Assembly: GCF_002797935.1 (NCBI RefSeq) | Contig: NZ_PGER01000001.1 | Coordinates: 4,216,001 to 4,280,000, forward strand | From: Flavobacterium sp. 1 | GTDB taxonomy: Bacteria > Bacteroidota > Bacteroidia > Flavobacteriales > Flavobacteriaceae | DNA length: 64,000 bases | Reading direction: 5' to 3' | Shown here: in pieces, positions 53,354 through 63,077 of the stretch | Layout: each line of letters starts with the position of its first letter | Position numbering within the stretch: position 1 is the first letter of the stretch | Program-made: the position numbers and the translations under genes | Notes under the pieces: model-generated | Databases searched by the model: none | What the model was told of the DNA's origin: nothing | Seen by the model: only the letters and a program-made list of their open reading frames with translations

Positions 53354-55219
53354 TTACTTCAGTTCATAAACATTATTGCCTTGTTTGATATCGGCCATTA
53401 AACCGCTTGGGTCGATGGCGATTTTCTTTATAGCCGTTTTTGGTTTTGAAATGTTGAACTCAAAAGTAGGATATGCCCAAGCCCAATCATTGAGAATAGT
53501 TCTTGTAATGGCGGGAGTTGGGTTTTCTTTTTCGAAACTCATCATGCGCAGCGGGATGTAGAAACTTTCTTTGGTTCCGTCAGTATATTCTACCAATACA
53601 TCAATAGGCATTGGCATTCTGCCGATTCTCTCTAAGGTTATGGTTGTTTTGTCTGTATTTTCTTTGACCTCTTTGATTCCGTAATCAATTGTATTTAAAG
53701 TTTCTGTCCAATCCACCAAGTACCAATCCAAATTTGCTCCCGAAACACGCTCGGCGGTTCTCTTGATATCGTTTGGCGATGGATGCTTGAATTTGAAATC
53801 CTGATAGTATTTTTTTAACGTTTTGTTCAAATTCTCCTGCCCGATTACATAACCCAATTGCGACAGGAAAATACTTCCTTTTACATAAGAAGAAATACTA
53901 TACGGACGATTTTCGTCATAGCGGTCTCCATGTGTAGTCTGTGGCTGTTCCTTGCCAGATTCTACTAATTTATAATAACTGGCATAATTTCCCTTGAATG
54001 GGTTTTCTTCTTTTTTCTCTTTTAGCTCGTTCAGCGCCAAGTCTTCTATATAAGTAGTAAACCCTTCATCCATCCAAGGATGTTTTGACTCATTTGAAGC
54101 CAAAATATGCTGAAACCAAGAATGTCCCATTTCATGAGTTGCCGTCCCCAAAATTCCTTCTGGAGTTCCGTTGCCCAACATCAGCGTACACATGGCATAC
54201 TCCATTCCGCCATCGCCTCCTTGAATAAACGAATATTGTTTGTATGGATAATCACCTACTTCTTTATTGTAAAAATCCATCACCTTTACCAACAGAGGTT
54301 CTACTTTTTTCCAGTTTTCAACTACTGATGGCGTGTTTTTGAAAAGGAAATGCAAATCGACATTATTTGGCCCTTTTACAATATCGTGCTGGTAATTTTT
54401 ATCGGCAGCCCAAGCAAAATCATGAACCATCGGAGCTACAAAATGCCAAGTCAGGTTTTTTGTTTTTTTAGGATATACTACAGTAACTCCAGTGTCTTGA
54501 TAACCATGGCCTATTTCGTTCGGGTTTTGCAGATAACCGGAACCGCCCAAAGTATAATCTTTATCAATTGTAATGTTTACATCAAAATTACCCCAAACAC
54601 CGTGAAATTCTCTTGCTATATAAGGATCGGCATGCCAGCCCTCAAAGTCAAACTCGGCCATTTTTGGGTACCATTGTGCCATCGACAATTCAATTCCTTC
54701 CGAATTATTTCGGCCTGAGCGACGAATCTGTACTGGCACCTGACCATCAAAATCTAGTGTGAAAGTAGTTTTTGAATTTGGCAAAATTGGTTTAACCAAA
54801 ACTACTTCAAGAATGGTTCCCACTTCTTTGGCAAGGGCAGTAACACCATCTTGTTTGAAATTTGAAATTTTCAAATATCCAATTTCATTCGGCTTAAGAT
54901 TTTTGATTCGGCTCTCTTTTACTTCTATGCCGTCAACTTTTGTTTTGACAGCCATACGAGGATCTGGATCTTTGATAGACTGCACTCTGGCATCCATTTC
55001 GCTTCCTGGCTGAAAAGCGTTATTATACAAATGGTAATAGACTTTCTTCAGTGTGTCTGAAGAGTTATTGGTATAAATCAGTTCTTGTTTCCCTTTATAC
55101 TGATAAGTTTTGACATCCATCGTGACGTCCATTTTGTAATCAACATGCTGTTGCCAATAACCTTGCTTTTGGGCGAATAGATTTACAGAAAAGAATAGGA
55201 ATAAAATGAGTTGACGCAT
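53354..55219 (-). CDS. M1-family metallopeptidase
   Basis: A 621-residue secreted aminopeptidase-like zinc peptidase. Signal peptide of about 16 residues (ending NLFAQ), beta-rich N-terminal domain, then the M1 core: exopeptidase-like motif GGMEY (about 337-341, replacing GAMEN) and zinc site HEMGH (362-366) with the third ligand Glu in WMDEGF (about 385). No type IX sorting domain is seen at the C-terminus. It follows an S8 peptidase gene on the same strand, with a terminator between. Confidence 0.9.
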   Translation of the reverse strand: MRQLILFLFFSVNLFAQKQGYWQQHVDYKMDVTMDVKTYQYKGKQELIYTNNSSDTLKKVYYHLYNNAFQPGSEMDARVQSIKDPDPRMAVKTKVDGIEVKESRIKNLKPNEIGYLKISNFKQDGVTALAKEVGTILEVVLVKPILPNSKTTFTLDFDGQVPVQIRRSGRNNSEGIELSMAQWYPKMAEFDFEGWHADPYIAREFHGVWGNFDVNITIDKDYTLGGSGYLQNPNEIGHGYQDTGVTVVYPKKTKNLTWHFVAPMVHDFAWAADKNYQHDIVKGPNNVDLHFLFKNTPSVVENWKKVEPLLVKVMDFYNKEVGDYPYKQYSFIQGGDGGMEYAMCTLMLGNGTPEGILGTATHEMGHSWFQHILASNESKHPWMDEGFTTYIEDLALNELKEKKEENPFKGNYASYYKLVESGKEQPQTTHGDRYDENRPYSISSYVKGSIFLSQLGYVIGQENLNKTLKKYYQDFKFKHPSPNDIKRTAERVSGANLDWYLVDWTETLNTIDYGIKEVKENTDKTTITLERIGRMPMPIDVLVEYTDGTKESFYIPLRMMSFEKENPTPAITRTILNDWAWAYPTFEFNISKPKTAIKKIAIDPSGLMADIKQGNNVYELK

Positions 55220-55234
55220 TGTATTAAAATGAAA

Positions 55235-55261
55235 AATGGAAGAGTCAAAGACCCTTCCATT
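55235..55261 (-). terminator. Hairpin terminator after the S8 peptidase gene
   Basis: AATGGAAGAGTC (55235-55246) pairs with GACCCTTCCATT (55250-55261), 11 of 12 bases. It lies just beyond the minus-strand stop at 55281 and reads into a T-rich tract. Confidence 0.65.
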
Positions 55262-55280
55262 GGATTAATAAAAATTAAAA

Positions 55281-56861
55281 TTATTTTTTAGACATTTTTT
55301 CTGCCATCAAAAGTGCATTATAAGCATTTACCATTTTCGCAGATTTTGATGTTTTATCAGACTTAACATTTATATCTTGTTTTTCTCCCAAAACCACATC
55401 TGCCGGAAGCGGTGTACCCGAATCCATCAAGATTTGTTTTACCTGCTTGGCAGATAATTTTGGGTAATACGAACGGATCAAAGCTGCTACTCCGGCAGCA
55501 TTTGGCGAAGCCATTGAAGTTCCTTGCAAATATTTGTATTTGTTGTTTGGAATAGTGGCGTAAATTTCGTCACCTGGTGCAAAAACATCTACATTGAAAG
55601 TTCCGTAATTTGAAAATGGAGCGATTACATTACTCCCGTATTGATTATTCAAAGCGCCTACAGTCAACACATTCGAAGCAAATTCTTTTGTATTGTCATC
55701 AGAGTCATTTGGATAATTTGTATTTTCCGGCAAATCAATATTATCTCCGTCATTTCCAGCCGCATGAACAAATAATACATCTTTCTTTTCGGCATATTTT
55801 ATAGCATCAAAAACCCATTGTTTATGCGGAGAATAACTTTTTCCAAAACTGCCGTTAATTACTTTGGCACCATTATCTACTGCATAACGAATTGCTAATG
55901 CAATATCTTTGTCGTACTCATCTCCGTCTGGAACAGCTCTTACAGTCATAATAGCTACATTGTCTGCAACTCCGTCTCCGCCAATATTATTACCTCTTAC
56001 CTGTGCAATGATTCCAGCTACGTGAGTTCCATGTAGTGCTTCTTCTTTGTCTGGTCCATAAACGGTGTTGTTACCGTATTTGGTGTTTTTAATATCTTCC
56101 GGGTTATCGCCAACGACTTTTCTGCCATCAAACTCTTTGTTCAGATTATATTTCAATTGCCCATCAACATAATCACTGTACTCTTTGATTTCATCTCTAA
56201 AAGTTGGTCCAGCATTGGTCAGAATACGAGTCATGATCATTTTACTTTTGGTCAAATCGGGATCAGTAGTTACGATTGCGTTTAAATCTTCAATAGTATA
56301 ATTTTCTTTGCCTAAATGCGTTTGAATAGCTTTATCTGAACCCGTCAAAAAATCAACTTGTTTTTTGTCTTTTAAAGCTTTGTTGTTTTTTTCATCATAG
56401 GCCACCAAAGCGCTTTTGTAAGTTGCCGACCCATCATCTCCTTTTTTTACGATTCGAGTCATTTCAAGGGTTTCATGTACTGCATTTCCCAAGAAATTCC
56501 AGCCGTGAATATCATCTATAAAACCGTTTTTATCATCATCGATTCCGTTTCCGGCAATTTCTTTTTTATTCGTCCAAACAACTGATTTCAAATCTTCATG
56601 GTCAATGTCTACACCAGAATCTACAATTCCAACGATTACTTTAACCCCTTTTTTGCCTTTTAACAATTCGGCATAGGCTTTATCCACACTCATTCCAGGA
56701 ACACTGTCTTTGGCTAAATCCAAATGTGACCATCTTTGAAGTTCAGCTTCGCTTAATTTTCCTTTTTTTCCAGTATAAGTGACTGCAGTTTGTGCATTTG
56801 CCGAAAGGCATACAGACAAAGCTGTCAATAATGTTAATGAAGTTAAGTTTATTTTTTTCAT
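55281..56861 (-). CDS. S8 (subtilisin) family serine peptidase
   Basis: A 526-residue exported subtilase. Signal peptide to about residue 24 (ANAQ). The catalytic triad is Asp 81 in GIVDSGVDIDHEDL, His 277 in LHGTHVAGIIA and Ser 449 in LQGTSMASPNAAG. About 180 residues lie between the Asp and His motifs, an insertion much longer than in classical subtilisin. There is no C-terminal type IX sorting domain. A TATTTTTG box (minus) is placed 35 bp before the ATG. Confidence 0.93.
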   Translation of the reverse strand: MKKINLTSLTLLTALSVCLSANAQTAVTYTGKKGKLSEAELQRWSHLDLAKDSVPGMSVDKAYAELLKGKKGVKVIVGIVDSGVDIDHEDLKSVVWTNKKEIAGNGIDDDKNGFIDDIHGWNFLGNAVHETLEMTRIVKKGDDGSATYKSALVAYDEKNNKALKDKKQVDFLTGSDKAIQTHLGKENYTIEDLNAIVTTDPDLTKSKMIMTRILTNAGPTFRDEIKEYSDYVDGQLKYNLNKEFDGRKVVGDNPEDIKNTKYGNNTVYGPDKEEALHGTHVAGIIAQVRGNNIGGDGVADNVAIMTVRAVPDGDEYDKDIALAIRYAVDNGAKVINGSFGKSYSPHKQWVFDAIKYAEKKDVLFVHAAGNDGDNIDLPENTNYPNDSDDNTKEFASNVLTVGALNNQYGSNVIAPFSNYGTFNVDVFAPGDEIYATIPNNKYKYLQGTSMASPNAAGVAALIRSYYPKLSAKQVKQILMDSGTPLPADVVLGEKQDINVKSDKTSKSAKMVNAYNALLMAEKMSKK

Positions 56862-56895
56862 CTGTACGTTGTTTTTCGGTATTAGTAATCAACTC

Positions 56896-56903
56896 CAAAA
56901 ATA
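56896..56903 (-). promoter_or_regulatory. -7 box of the S8 peptidase gene
   Basis: CAAAAATA on plus reads TATTTTTG on minus, with a CAA (TTG on minus) at 56927-56929 as a possible -33 element and a 23-bp spacer. The 266-bp gap shows nothing else. Confidence 0.45.
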
Positions 56904-57127
56904 GTGGAAGTAAATTAAAAATTACGCAATCATTAACGGTTTTTTATGATAAAATGCGTCTAAAAACAAATTTTGTTACAAAAATGAGAAAGGAAGAATT
57001 ATCACTAAAAAAGGATGGGTAATTTTGAAATATTATTCTTTCAAAATATCACAATAAAAACAGCATTAATAACTTTAAAAAGTAATAAATAAAATGAAAT
57101 GGTTTATTTTAATATTCTGAAAAAATG

Positions 57128-57985
57128 CTACAAAATATCCTCACAAGTAAAAACGGATGCCAGTCGAACTCCCTTTTCAGTTTGCTTCACTGTTATAACT
57201 TGATTATGCGCATCGTGTTCTAGAAACAAATAATAATTTTGATTTGCGGCAGCGTTTAAAAATTTTGATTTTTCAGGCATGGTCAACAACGGTCGGGTAT
57301 CATATCCCATTACATAAGGCAGAGGCAAATGTCCCGCTGTTGGAATCAAATCAGCACAAAAAACAATCGTTTTATCTTGATACTGAATATGCGGAATCAT
57401 CATTTTTTCGGTATGACCGTCAACATAATAAATTCCAAATCCCAACTCATTTGAAATCCCAAAATCGCCTTCGGGTTTAGTTACAAAATGCAGCTGTCCG
57501 CTTTCCTGCATAGGTAGAATATTCTCTGATAAAAAAGAAGCTTTCTCTCGAGCATTTGGTTTTGTTGCCCACTCCCAATGATTTTTATTTGTCCAGAATT
57601 TTGCGTTTTTGAAAGCAGGTTCATAACCGGTTTTATCTTTATTCCATTGCACGCTTCCGCCACAGTGGTCAAAATGCAGATGCGTCATAAAAACATCGGT
57701 AATGTCATCGCGGTGAAAGCCGTATTGAGCCAAAGATTTGTCCATAGAATGAGTTCCCCAAAGCGAGTAATAGCCAAAAAACTTGTCGGACTGTTTGTTC
57801 CCCATTCCTGTATCAATCAAAATCAGTCTGCTACCGTCTTCAATCAATAGACAGCGCGCTGCAATATCAATCAGATTATTTTCGTCGGCTGGATTGGTTT
57901 TGCTCCAAATGGTTTTAGGAACCACACCAAACATTGCTCCGCCATCGAGTTTAAAATTGCCAGTTTCTATTGGATAAAGTTTCAT
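57128..57985 (-). CDS. MBL-fold metallo-hydrolase
   Basis: A 285-residue metallo-beta-lactamase-fold hydrolase, probably cytosolic. The metal site HxHxDH is visible as MTHLHFDHCGG; further ligands lie in YVDGHTEKM and FCADLIPTAGH. It resembles quorum-quenching lactonase-type or general MBL hydrolases, and the substrate cannot be told. The frame opens 48 bp upstream with a non-family sequence; ATG 57985 gives the usual start MKLYPIETGNFKLDGG. Confidence 0.88.
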   Translation of the reverse strand: MKLYPIETGNFKLDGGAMFGVVPKTIWSKTNPADENNLIDIAARCLLIEDGSRLILIDTGMGNKQSDKFFGYYSLWGTHSMDKSLAQYGFHRDDITDVFMTHLHFDHCGGSVQWNKDKTGYEPAFKNAKFWTNKNHWEWATKPNAREKASFLSENILPMQESGQLHFVTKPEGDFGISNELGFGIYYVDGHTEKMMIPHIQYQDKTIVFCADLIPTAGHLPLPYVMGYDTRPLLTMPEKSKFLNAAANQNYYLFLEHDAHNQVITVKQTEKGVRLASVFTCEDIL

Positions 57986-58078
57986 AGTTCTTAGAATTGA
58001 ATTTATACCCAAATGTATGCGATTCAAGAACAATCTAAAACTATTTTGGAACGAATTAAAAAATCAAACCAATTAAAA

Positions 58079-58107
58079 AAGCCTGAATCCATTTTGAATT
58101 CAGGCTT
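58079..58107 (-). terminator. Hairpin terminator after the M48 peptidase gene
   Basis: AAGCCTGAAT (58079-58088) pairs perfectly with ATTCAGGCTT (58098-58107), with an A run beyond it that becomes a U run on the minus transcript. It lies 4 bp past the stop at 58111. Confidence 0.8.
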
Positions 58108-58110
58108 AAT

Positions 58111-59175
58111 TTAATTTTTAATGACCGAGAACAGCTTTTTTAATTTTAAATTGTCTTTAAACCGAAAAGGTTTCGTTTTAATCAATTCATTAATATCCTT
58201 AATTCTTTCCGTTGTAACAGGATGTGAACTTAAAAATTCAGGAATAGTGACAACTTCTTCATTCTGTAACCGTCTGAATAAATTAGACATCCCTTTTGGA
58301 TTTATTTTATTCAAAGCAACAATTCCAAAGCCTTCCACATCTGCTTCATGTTCAAAATTCCTGGAATAAGAAAGCGATTGCAAATTATTTACATTATCTC
58401 CAATTGTTGCCATAATTCCATTGGCATCTCCTAAAATAGCCGATATAAATATGTAGCCGGATAAATTTCTGCACACCATTTTCATCGAATGCCGATGATT
58501 CACATGGGCTACTTCATGACCAATAAGTCCAACTAATTCATCGTAATTTTTCATGGTTTTAAGTATGCCTGAAAAAACAACAATATTCCCGTCTGGAAGT
58601 GCATAAGCATTCACAATTGGTGAATCCACAACCGTGAATTTTAATTTTTTTGTGTTTTTTAAATGCAGCTCATTTGCAAATAAATTCAATGCTTTTGTCT
58701 TTCCAGCATCAACATCGCTAAAAAGCATATTTTGTTCAAAGAAAGTTGTTCCCAACTTAGAATCATAATCTTCCGGAATGATTATCACCGCTTTTTCTGC
58801 TACCCATGGAATGGCATAAAAATAACCCAATCCAATAACCGCAAAAATGAAAACAGTAAAAAGGATATGGGCTTTGATTCCCATATCCATTAATTTATGA
58901 TACCAGCTCAGATTTCCTTTCTTTTTTCTAAAATCTTGAAGTCTCTCCGTAAAATCACTGTTATTAATTTTGATGTTTTGAACAGGATCATTTCCATATT
59001 CAATATACATACTCTTTGATTTTGTTTGAAAATCAATTGCCTCTAGATTCCAAGAGTGCTGATTATTTTCGGTTTCAAAAACAAGAACATTCTTCTCAAA
59101 ATCAAGAATTAATTCAATATCTTTCGGAATAGCTGATTCTCCGTCAAAGAAGACGGCATTAGTTTTTTCTTTCAT
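58111..59175 (-). CDS. M48-family membrane metallopeptidase
   Basis: A 354-residue zinc peptidase with a cytoplasmic lead of about 100 residues, one transmembrane helix (about 103-125) and a peptidase domain containing the HExxH site in GLIGHEVAHVNHRHSMK and the third ligand Glu in NFEHEADVEGFGI. Related to YfgC/Oma1-type quality-control peptidases. It begins 4 bp after the DUF898 gene stop, so the two are co-transcribed. Confidence 0.9.
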   Translation of the reverse strand: MKEKTNAVFFDGESAIPKDIELILDFEKNVLVFETENNQHSWNLEAIDFQTKSKSMYIEYGNDPVQNIKINNSDFTERLQDFRKKKGNLSWYHKLMDMGIKAHILFTVFIFAVIGLGYFYAIPWVAEKAVIIIPEDYDSKLGTTFFEQNMLFSDVDAGKTKALNLFANELHLKNTKKLKFTVVDSPIVNAYALPDGNIVVFSGILKTMKNYDELVGLIGHEVAHVNHRHSMKMVCRNLSGYIFISAILGDANGIMATIGDNVNNLQSLSYSRNFEHEADVEGFGIVALNKINPKGMSNLFRRLQNEEVVTIPEFLSSHPVTTERIKDINELIKTKPFRFKDNLKLKKLFSVIKN

Positions 59176-59179
59176 CCTA

Positions 59180-60138
59180 TTACATCACAAAATCCATGTC
59201 GAGGAAATCACCAATATCTTCACCAGTAGCATCCTTATAGTTCTCTTCGGTTTGCAGTAATGAATTCAAATCAATATTTCCATCCATTTCGATATTCTCA
59301 AAAATATATTTCATCGTTCTTGTAACAACCCACGCATAACCGATGCCAAGTGTACCAATGATTATTAATATATTTACAATTGCCAATTTAAAAAAGCCGC
59401 CACCAGTAACCGTTGAATTTAAGACAATTTCTTTATCCCCTTTATTCATGCTTAAATTATTAATGTAATATTCAAAAAGTTCTTGCTGCCACCAAAAAGC
59501 ATATATCCCTAAAGTAAATACAGTCAAGAAATAGCCTTTCAGATTTAACATAAAATAATCCCCGCCATCACCATCACTGTTAAATTCAACATCGCCAAAT
59601 CGGATATTCCCTAATATATAATTTCTCATATTAATAGACATCCATGAGCCGTATATTCCAAAAGTACAAATAGTAAAGAAAAGCCATTTAAAAAAATTTA
59701 TACTAAACTCTTTACGGTCTCCTCTATATCCAAAACGGATACCTCTCCAAGAGGTTCTAGACATTCGGTATCTGTAAGAACCATGGATTGCAAATGGCAA
59801 TAGAGCCAAAATACTTAAATAAAGTACACCAAGTCCCAAAAATGGTAATTTAAGGTAGATTAACAAAAAAACAAAGAATAGATAATTGCAATTATAAGCA
59901 GTACTTTTATAAAGCCCTTGAACATTTCCTTTCCAGTTCCATGAAATGAAAAAGAATCGCCATTCAAAGAAGTTTCACCATATAAAAATTGCAGTTTTCT
60001 TGCTTTGGCCCACGGGTAATAAAACCCTAAAGTAAGAACTGTCAATAGCCAATTGACAATAATAACGCTAAAAAATTCGCTTCCTTTTCCATTAAATTCA
60101 AGCTGGTAGTTTGTTGGGGTCTTTAATGTTTCTTCCAT
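59180..60138 (-). pseudogene. DUF898 (YjgN-like) membrane protein, split by a frameshift
   Basis: The 5' part (60138-59860, 92 codons, beginning METLKT-like MEETLKTPTNYQLEFNG) and the 3' part (59866-59180) are in different frames. One extra T in the seven-T run (plus A7 at 59865-59871) would give SLFFLLIYLKLPFLG and an uninterrupted protein of about 320 residues with the repeated family pattern FTICTFGIYGSWMS / FTLGIYAFWW. Sequencing error, phase-variable homopolymer or true decay cannot be told apart here. Confidence 0.7.
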
Positions 60139-60258
60139 AATTATATAATACTATTTAGTTTGTTAATAGGTTATAAATATATCATTTTAATCATTAATTC
60201 TAGTCATTGATATAACAAATATCTATTTTGGCATTAGTTATATAAATGTTATCAGTTA

Positions 60259-60288
60259 TTGAAAAAAGCATTTTATATAGTATCTTTG
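60259..60288 (+). promoter_or_regulatory. Promoter of the sufA-BCD operon
   Basis: TTG at 60259-60261 and TATCTTTG at 60281-60288 with a 19-bp spacer form a good Bacteroidota promoter, followed by a 119-bp leader before the sufA-like gene. No Fe-S regulator site is recognised. Confidence 0.6.
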
Positions 60289-60407
60289 TAGTTAATTTAG
60301 ACGAAATAAAGATAGTGCATAAAAGAGCTTTACAGAATTATGTTCTCTTTCTAGAGATTCATTTTAAGCCATTTATGTCCAAAACTTAAAACAAATATTA
60401 CCAAAAC

Positions 60408-60737
60408 ATGATACAAGTTTCTGATACTGCCAAAAAGAAAATCATCGATTTGATGAAAGACGATGGTTTTGATGCCGCCGTAGACTACGTGAGAGTTGGT
60501 GTAAAAAGCGGTGGATGCTCCGGTTTGTCTTATGATTTAAAATTTGACAAAACCAAAGGCGAAGACGACAAAATATTCGTTGACAACGATATCACTATCG
60601 CTGTCGAAAAAAAATCATTCCTTTATTTAGCGGGAACTATATTGGAATTTTCAGGAGGATTAAACGGAAAAGGATTCGTTTTCAACAATCCAAATGCCAA
60701 TAGAACTTGCGGTTGCGGGGAGAGCTTCTCACTATAA
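60408..60737 (+). CDS. A-type Fe-S carrier (HesB/IscA/SufA family)
   Basis: A 109-residue iron-sulfur carrier that takes clusters from the SufBCD scaffold to target proteins. The three conserved cysteines are in SGGCSGLSYDL and the C-terminal RTCGCGESFSL. At this size it could be SufA, IscA or ErpA by sequence; adjacency to sufB makes SufA-like the best name. It is the first gene after a strong promoter. Confidence 0.93.
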   Translation: MIQVSDTAKKKIIDLMKDDGFDAAVDYVRVGVKSGGCSGLSYDLKFDKTKGEDDKIFVDNDITIAVEKKSFLYLAGTILEFSGGLNGKGFVFNNPNANRTCGCGESFSL

Positions 60738-60754
60738 AAATGAAAAAAATATTT

Positions 60755-60815
60755 AAACCATTAAGAAATTAAGCTGATTAAGTCTTAATATATCTTAATT
60801 TCTTAATGGTTTTAA
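60755..60815. repeat. AACCATTAAG palindromic intergenic repeat, copy 2
   Basis: Starts AAACCATTAAGAAATTAAG and ends TTTCTTAATGGTTTT, with inverted ends as in the copy at 2773-2836. It lies between the sufA-like gene and sufB. An ATG at 60806 belongs to the repeat, which argues against it as the sufB start. A further half-match, TCTTAATGGTTTAAAA, lies before sufC near 62302. Confidence 0.65.
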
Positions 60816-60826
60816 AAAACAAAAAC

Positions 60827-62275
60827 ATGTCAAAATACACCGAAGACGATTTAAAAATCGAATTAGAAACCAAAGAATACGAGTACGGATTTTACACCGA
60901 ATTAGAATCGGAGACGTTTCCTATTGGTCTAAATGAAGATATTGTTCGCGCTATTTCTAAAAAGAAAGACGAACCGCAATGGATGACCGATTGGCGAATT
61001 GAAGCCTTTCGTGCTTGGGAAGAAATGATTGAGCCAGAATGGGCAAACGTTAAATACCAAAAACCGGACTTTCAAGCCATTTCTTATTACTCAGCTCCTA
61101 AAAAAGCAGATCCAAACAAAACTTTGGACGATGTAGATCCTGAACTTTTGGAAATGTACAAAAAACTAGGGATCTCTGTTGATGAGCAAAAAAAGATGAA
61201 TAATGTTGCTATGGACATCGTAGTTGACTCCGTTTCTGTAGCTACAACATTCAAAAAAACATTGGGCGAAAAAGGAATTATCTTCATGAGCATTTCCGAA
61301 GCCATCAAGGAACACCCTGAATTGGTTCGTAAATATCTTGGAACTGTTGTTCCTCAAAGAGACAACTTTTATGCTGCCTTGAATTCGGCTGTTTTCTCAG
61401 ACGGATCCTTCTGTTATATACCAAAAGGCGTTCGCTGTCCAATGGAACTATCCACTTATTTTAGAATCAATCAAGCTGGAACTGGACAATTCGAAAGAAC
61501 ATTATTGGTTGCTGATGAAGGTAGTTATGTTTCATACCTAGAAGGATGTACAGCTCCAACTCGTGACGAGAATCAATTGCATGCCGCTGTGGTAGAATTG
61601 ATTGCCTTGGACGATGCCGAAATAAAATATTCAACAGTTCAAAATTGGTATCCTGGAAATAAAGAAGGTAAAGGCGGGGTTTTCAATTTTGTAACCAAAA
61701 GAGGATTCTGCGAGAAAAATGCTAAAATCTCTTGGACACAAGTAGAAACAGGATCGGCAATTACCTGGAAATATCCTTCTGTTATTTTAAAAGGAGATAA
61801 CTCTATCGGAGAGTTTTATTCTATTGCTGTTACCAATAATTACCAACAGGCGGATACAGGAACCAAAATGATTCATTTGGGCAAAAACACCAAATCAACA
61901 ATTATCTCCAAAGGTATCTCTGCAGGAAAATCGCAAAACAGCTATAGAGGTTTGGTTCAAATTGGAGCTAGAGCTGAGAACGCCAGAAACTTTTCGCAAT
62001 GTGATTCGCTGTTAATGGGAAATCATTGTGGAGCTCATACTTTCCCTTATATTGAAAGCAAAAATCCAACTGCCAAAGTGGAACACGAAGCTACAACAAG
62101 TAAAATTGGTGAAGACCAAGTTTTCTATTGCAACCAGCGTGGAATCCCGACCGAAAAAGCAATTGCGCTTATCGTGAACGGTTTCAGTAAAGACGTGTTG
62201 AATAAATTACCGATGGAGTTTGCTGTAGAAGCACAAAAATTGTTGGAAATTTCATTGGAAGGTTCTGTGGGATAG
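60827..62275 (+). CDS. sufB: Fe-S cluster scaffold SufB
   Basis: The main scaffold subunit of the SufBC2D complex. From ATG 60827 the protein has 482 residues, beginning [21 protein letters not shown]. Family marks are [19 protein letters not shown], the Cys of the cluster region in [20 protein letters not shown] and the C-terminal GCxxC-like EGSVG end. An ATG at 60806 in the same frame lies in a repeat and is unlikely. sufC follows after 54 bp. Confidence 0.95.
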   Translation: MSKYTEDDLKIELETKEYEYGFYTELESETFPIGLNEDIVRAISKKKDEPQWMTDWRIEAFRAWEEMIEPEWANVKYQKPDFQAISYYSAPKKADPNKTLDDVDPELLEMYKKLGISVDEQKKMNNVAMDIVVDSVSVATTFKKTLGEKGIIFMSISEAIKEHPELVRKYLGTVVPQRDNFYAALNSAVFSDGSFCYIPKGVRCPMELSTYFRINQAGTGQFERTLLVADEGSYVSYLEGCTAPTRDENQLHAAVVELIALDDAEIKYSTVQNWYPGNKEGKGGVFNFVTKRGFCEKNAKISWTQVETGSAITWKYPSVILKGDNSIGEFYSIAVTNNYQQADTGTKMIHLGKNTKSTIISKGISAGKSQNSYRGLVQIGARAENARNFSQCDSLLMGNHCGAHTFPYIESKNPTAKVEHEATTSKIGEDQVFYCNQRGIPTEKAIALIVNGFSKDVLNKLPMEFAVEAQKLLEISLEGSVG

Positions 62276-62329
62276 TTTTCTGTTCCAAAAAAATACTTAA
62301 TAATCTTAATGGTTTAAAATACAAAAACA

Positions 62330-63076
62330 ATGTTAAGCATAAAAAATTTACATGCCTCAATAGGAGACAAAGAAATATTAAAAGGAATTAACCTTGAAGT
62401 AAAAGCAGGAGAAGTTCATGCTATAATGGGACCAAACGGTGCCGGGAAAAGTACGCTTTCGGCTGTTGTTGCCGGAAACGAAAATTACGAAGTAACCGAT
62501 GGACAAATCTTTTTGGACGGTGAAGATCTTGCCGATCTTGCCCCAGAAGAAAGAGCGCACAAAGGTGTTTTCCTTTCATTCCAATATCCTGTGGAAATTC
62601 CTGGAGTTTCGGTAACCAACTTCATGAGAACGGCTATCAACGAAACGCGCAAAGCAAACGGCCAGGAAGAAATGCCGGCCAACGAAATGCTAAAAGTAAT
62701 TCGTGAAAAATCAGAATTATTGGAAATCGACAGAAAGTTTCTTTCTCGTTCCCTTAATGAAGGTTTCTCTGGCGGTGAGAAAAAAAGAAATGAAATTTTT
62801 CAAATGGCAATGCTGGAACCAAAACTGGCTATCCTTGACGAAACCGATTCGGGTCTCGACATTGATGCATTAAGAATTGTTGCCAATGGCGTGAATAAAT
62901 TGAAAAGCGATAAAAACGCTGTTATCGTAATTACGCACTACCAAAGATTATTGGATTATATTGTTCCGGATTTTGTTCACGTTCTTCACAACGGAAAAAT
63001 TGTAAAATCAGGTGGAGCAGAATTAGCTCACGAACTGGAAGAAAAAGGATACGACTGGATTAAAGGAGAAAACTAA
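62330..63076 (+). CDS. sufC: Fe-S assembly ATPase SufC
   Basis: The ABC-type ATPase that drives the SufB-SufD conformational change. 248 residues, normal. Walker A is GPNGAGKST, the signature is NEGFSGGEKKRNE, Walker B is LAILDETDSGLD, and the H-loop is ITHYQRLL. Its stop is 1 bp before the sufD start (TAAGATG), so translation is coupled. Confidence 0.96.
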   Translation: MLSIKNLHASIGDKEILKGINLEVKAGEVHAIMGPNGAGKSTLSAVVAGNENYEVTDGQIFLDGEDLADLAPEERAHKGVFLSFQYPVEIPGVSVTNFMRTAINETRKANGQEEMPANEMLKVIREKSELLEIDRKFLSRSLNEGFSGGEKKRNEIFQMAMLEPKLAILDETDSGLDIDALRIVANGVNKLKSDKNAVIVITHYQRLLDYIVPDFVHVLHNGKIVKSGGAELAHELEEKGYDWIKGEN

Positions 63077-63077
63077 G

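Noticed and set aside
59860..59871. Programmed ribosomal frameshift in the DUF898 gene
   Set aside because: A T-run exists, but no stimulatory structure or known precedent for this family is seen. A homopolymer length change is simpler.
60806..60826. Upstream ATG start for sufB
   Set aside because: It lies inside the AACCATTAAG repeat, also present in unrelated places, and adds seven residues not typical of SufB.
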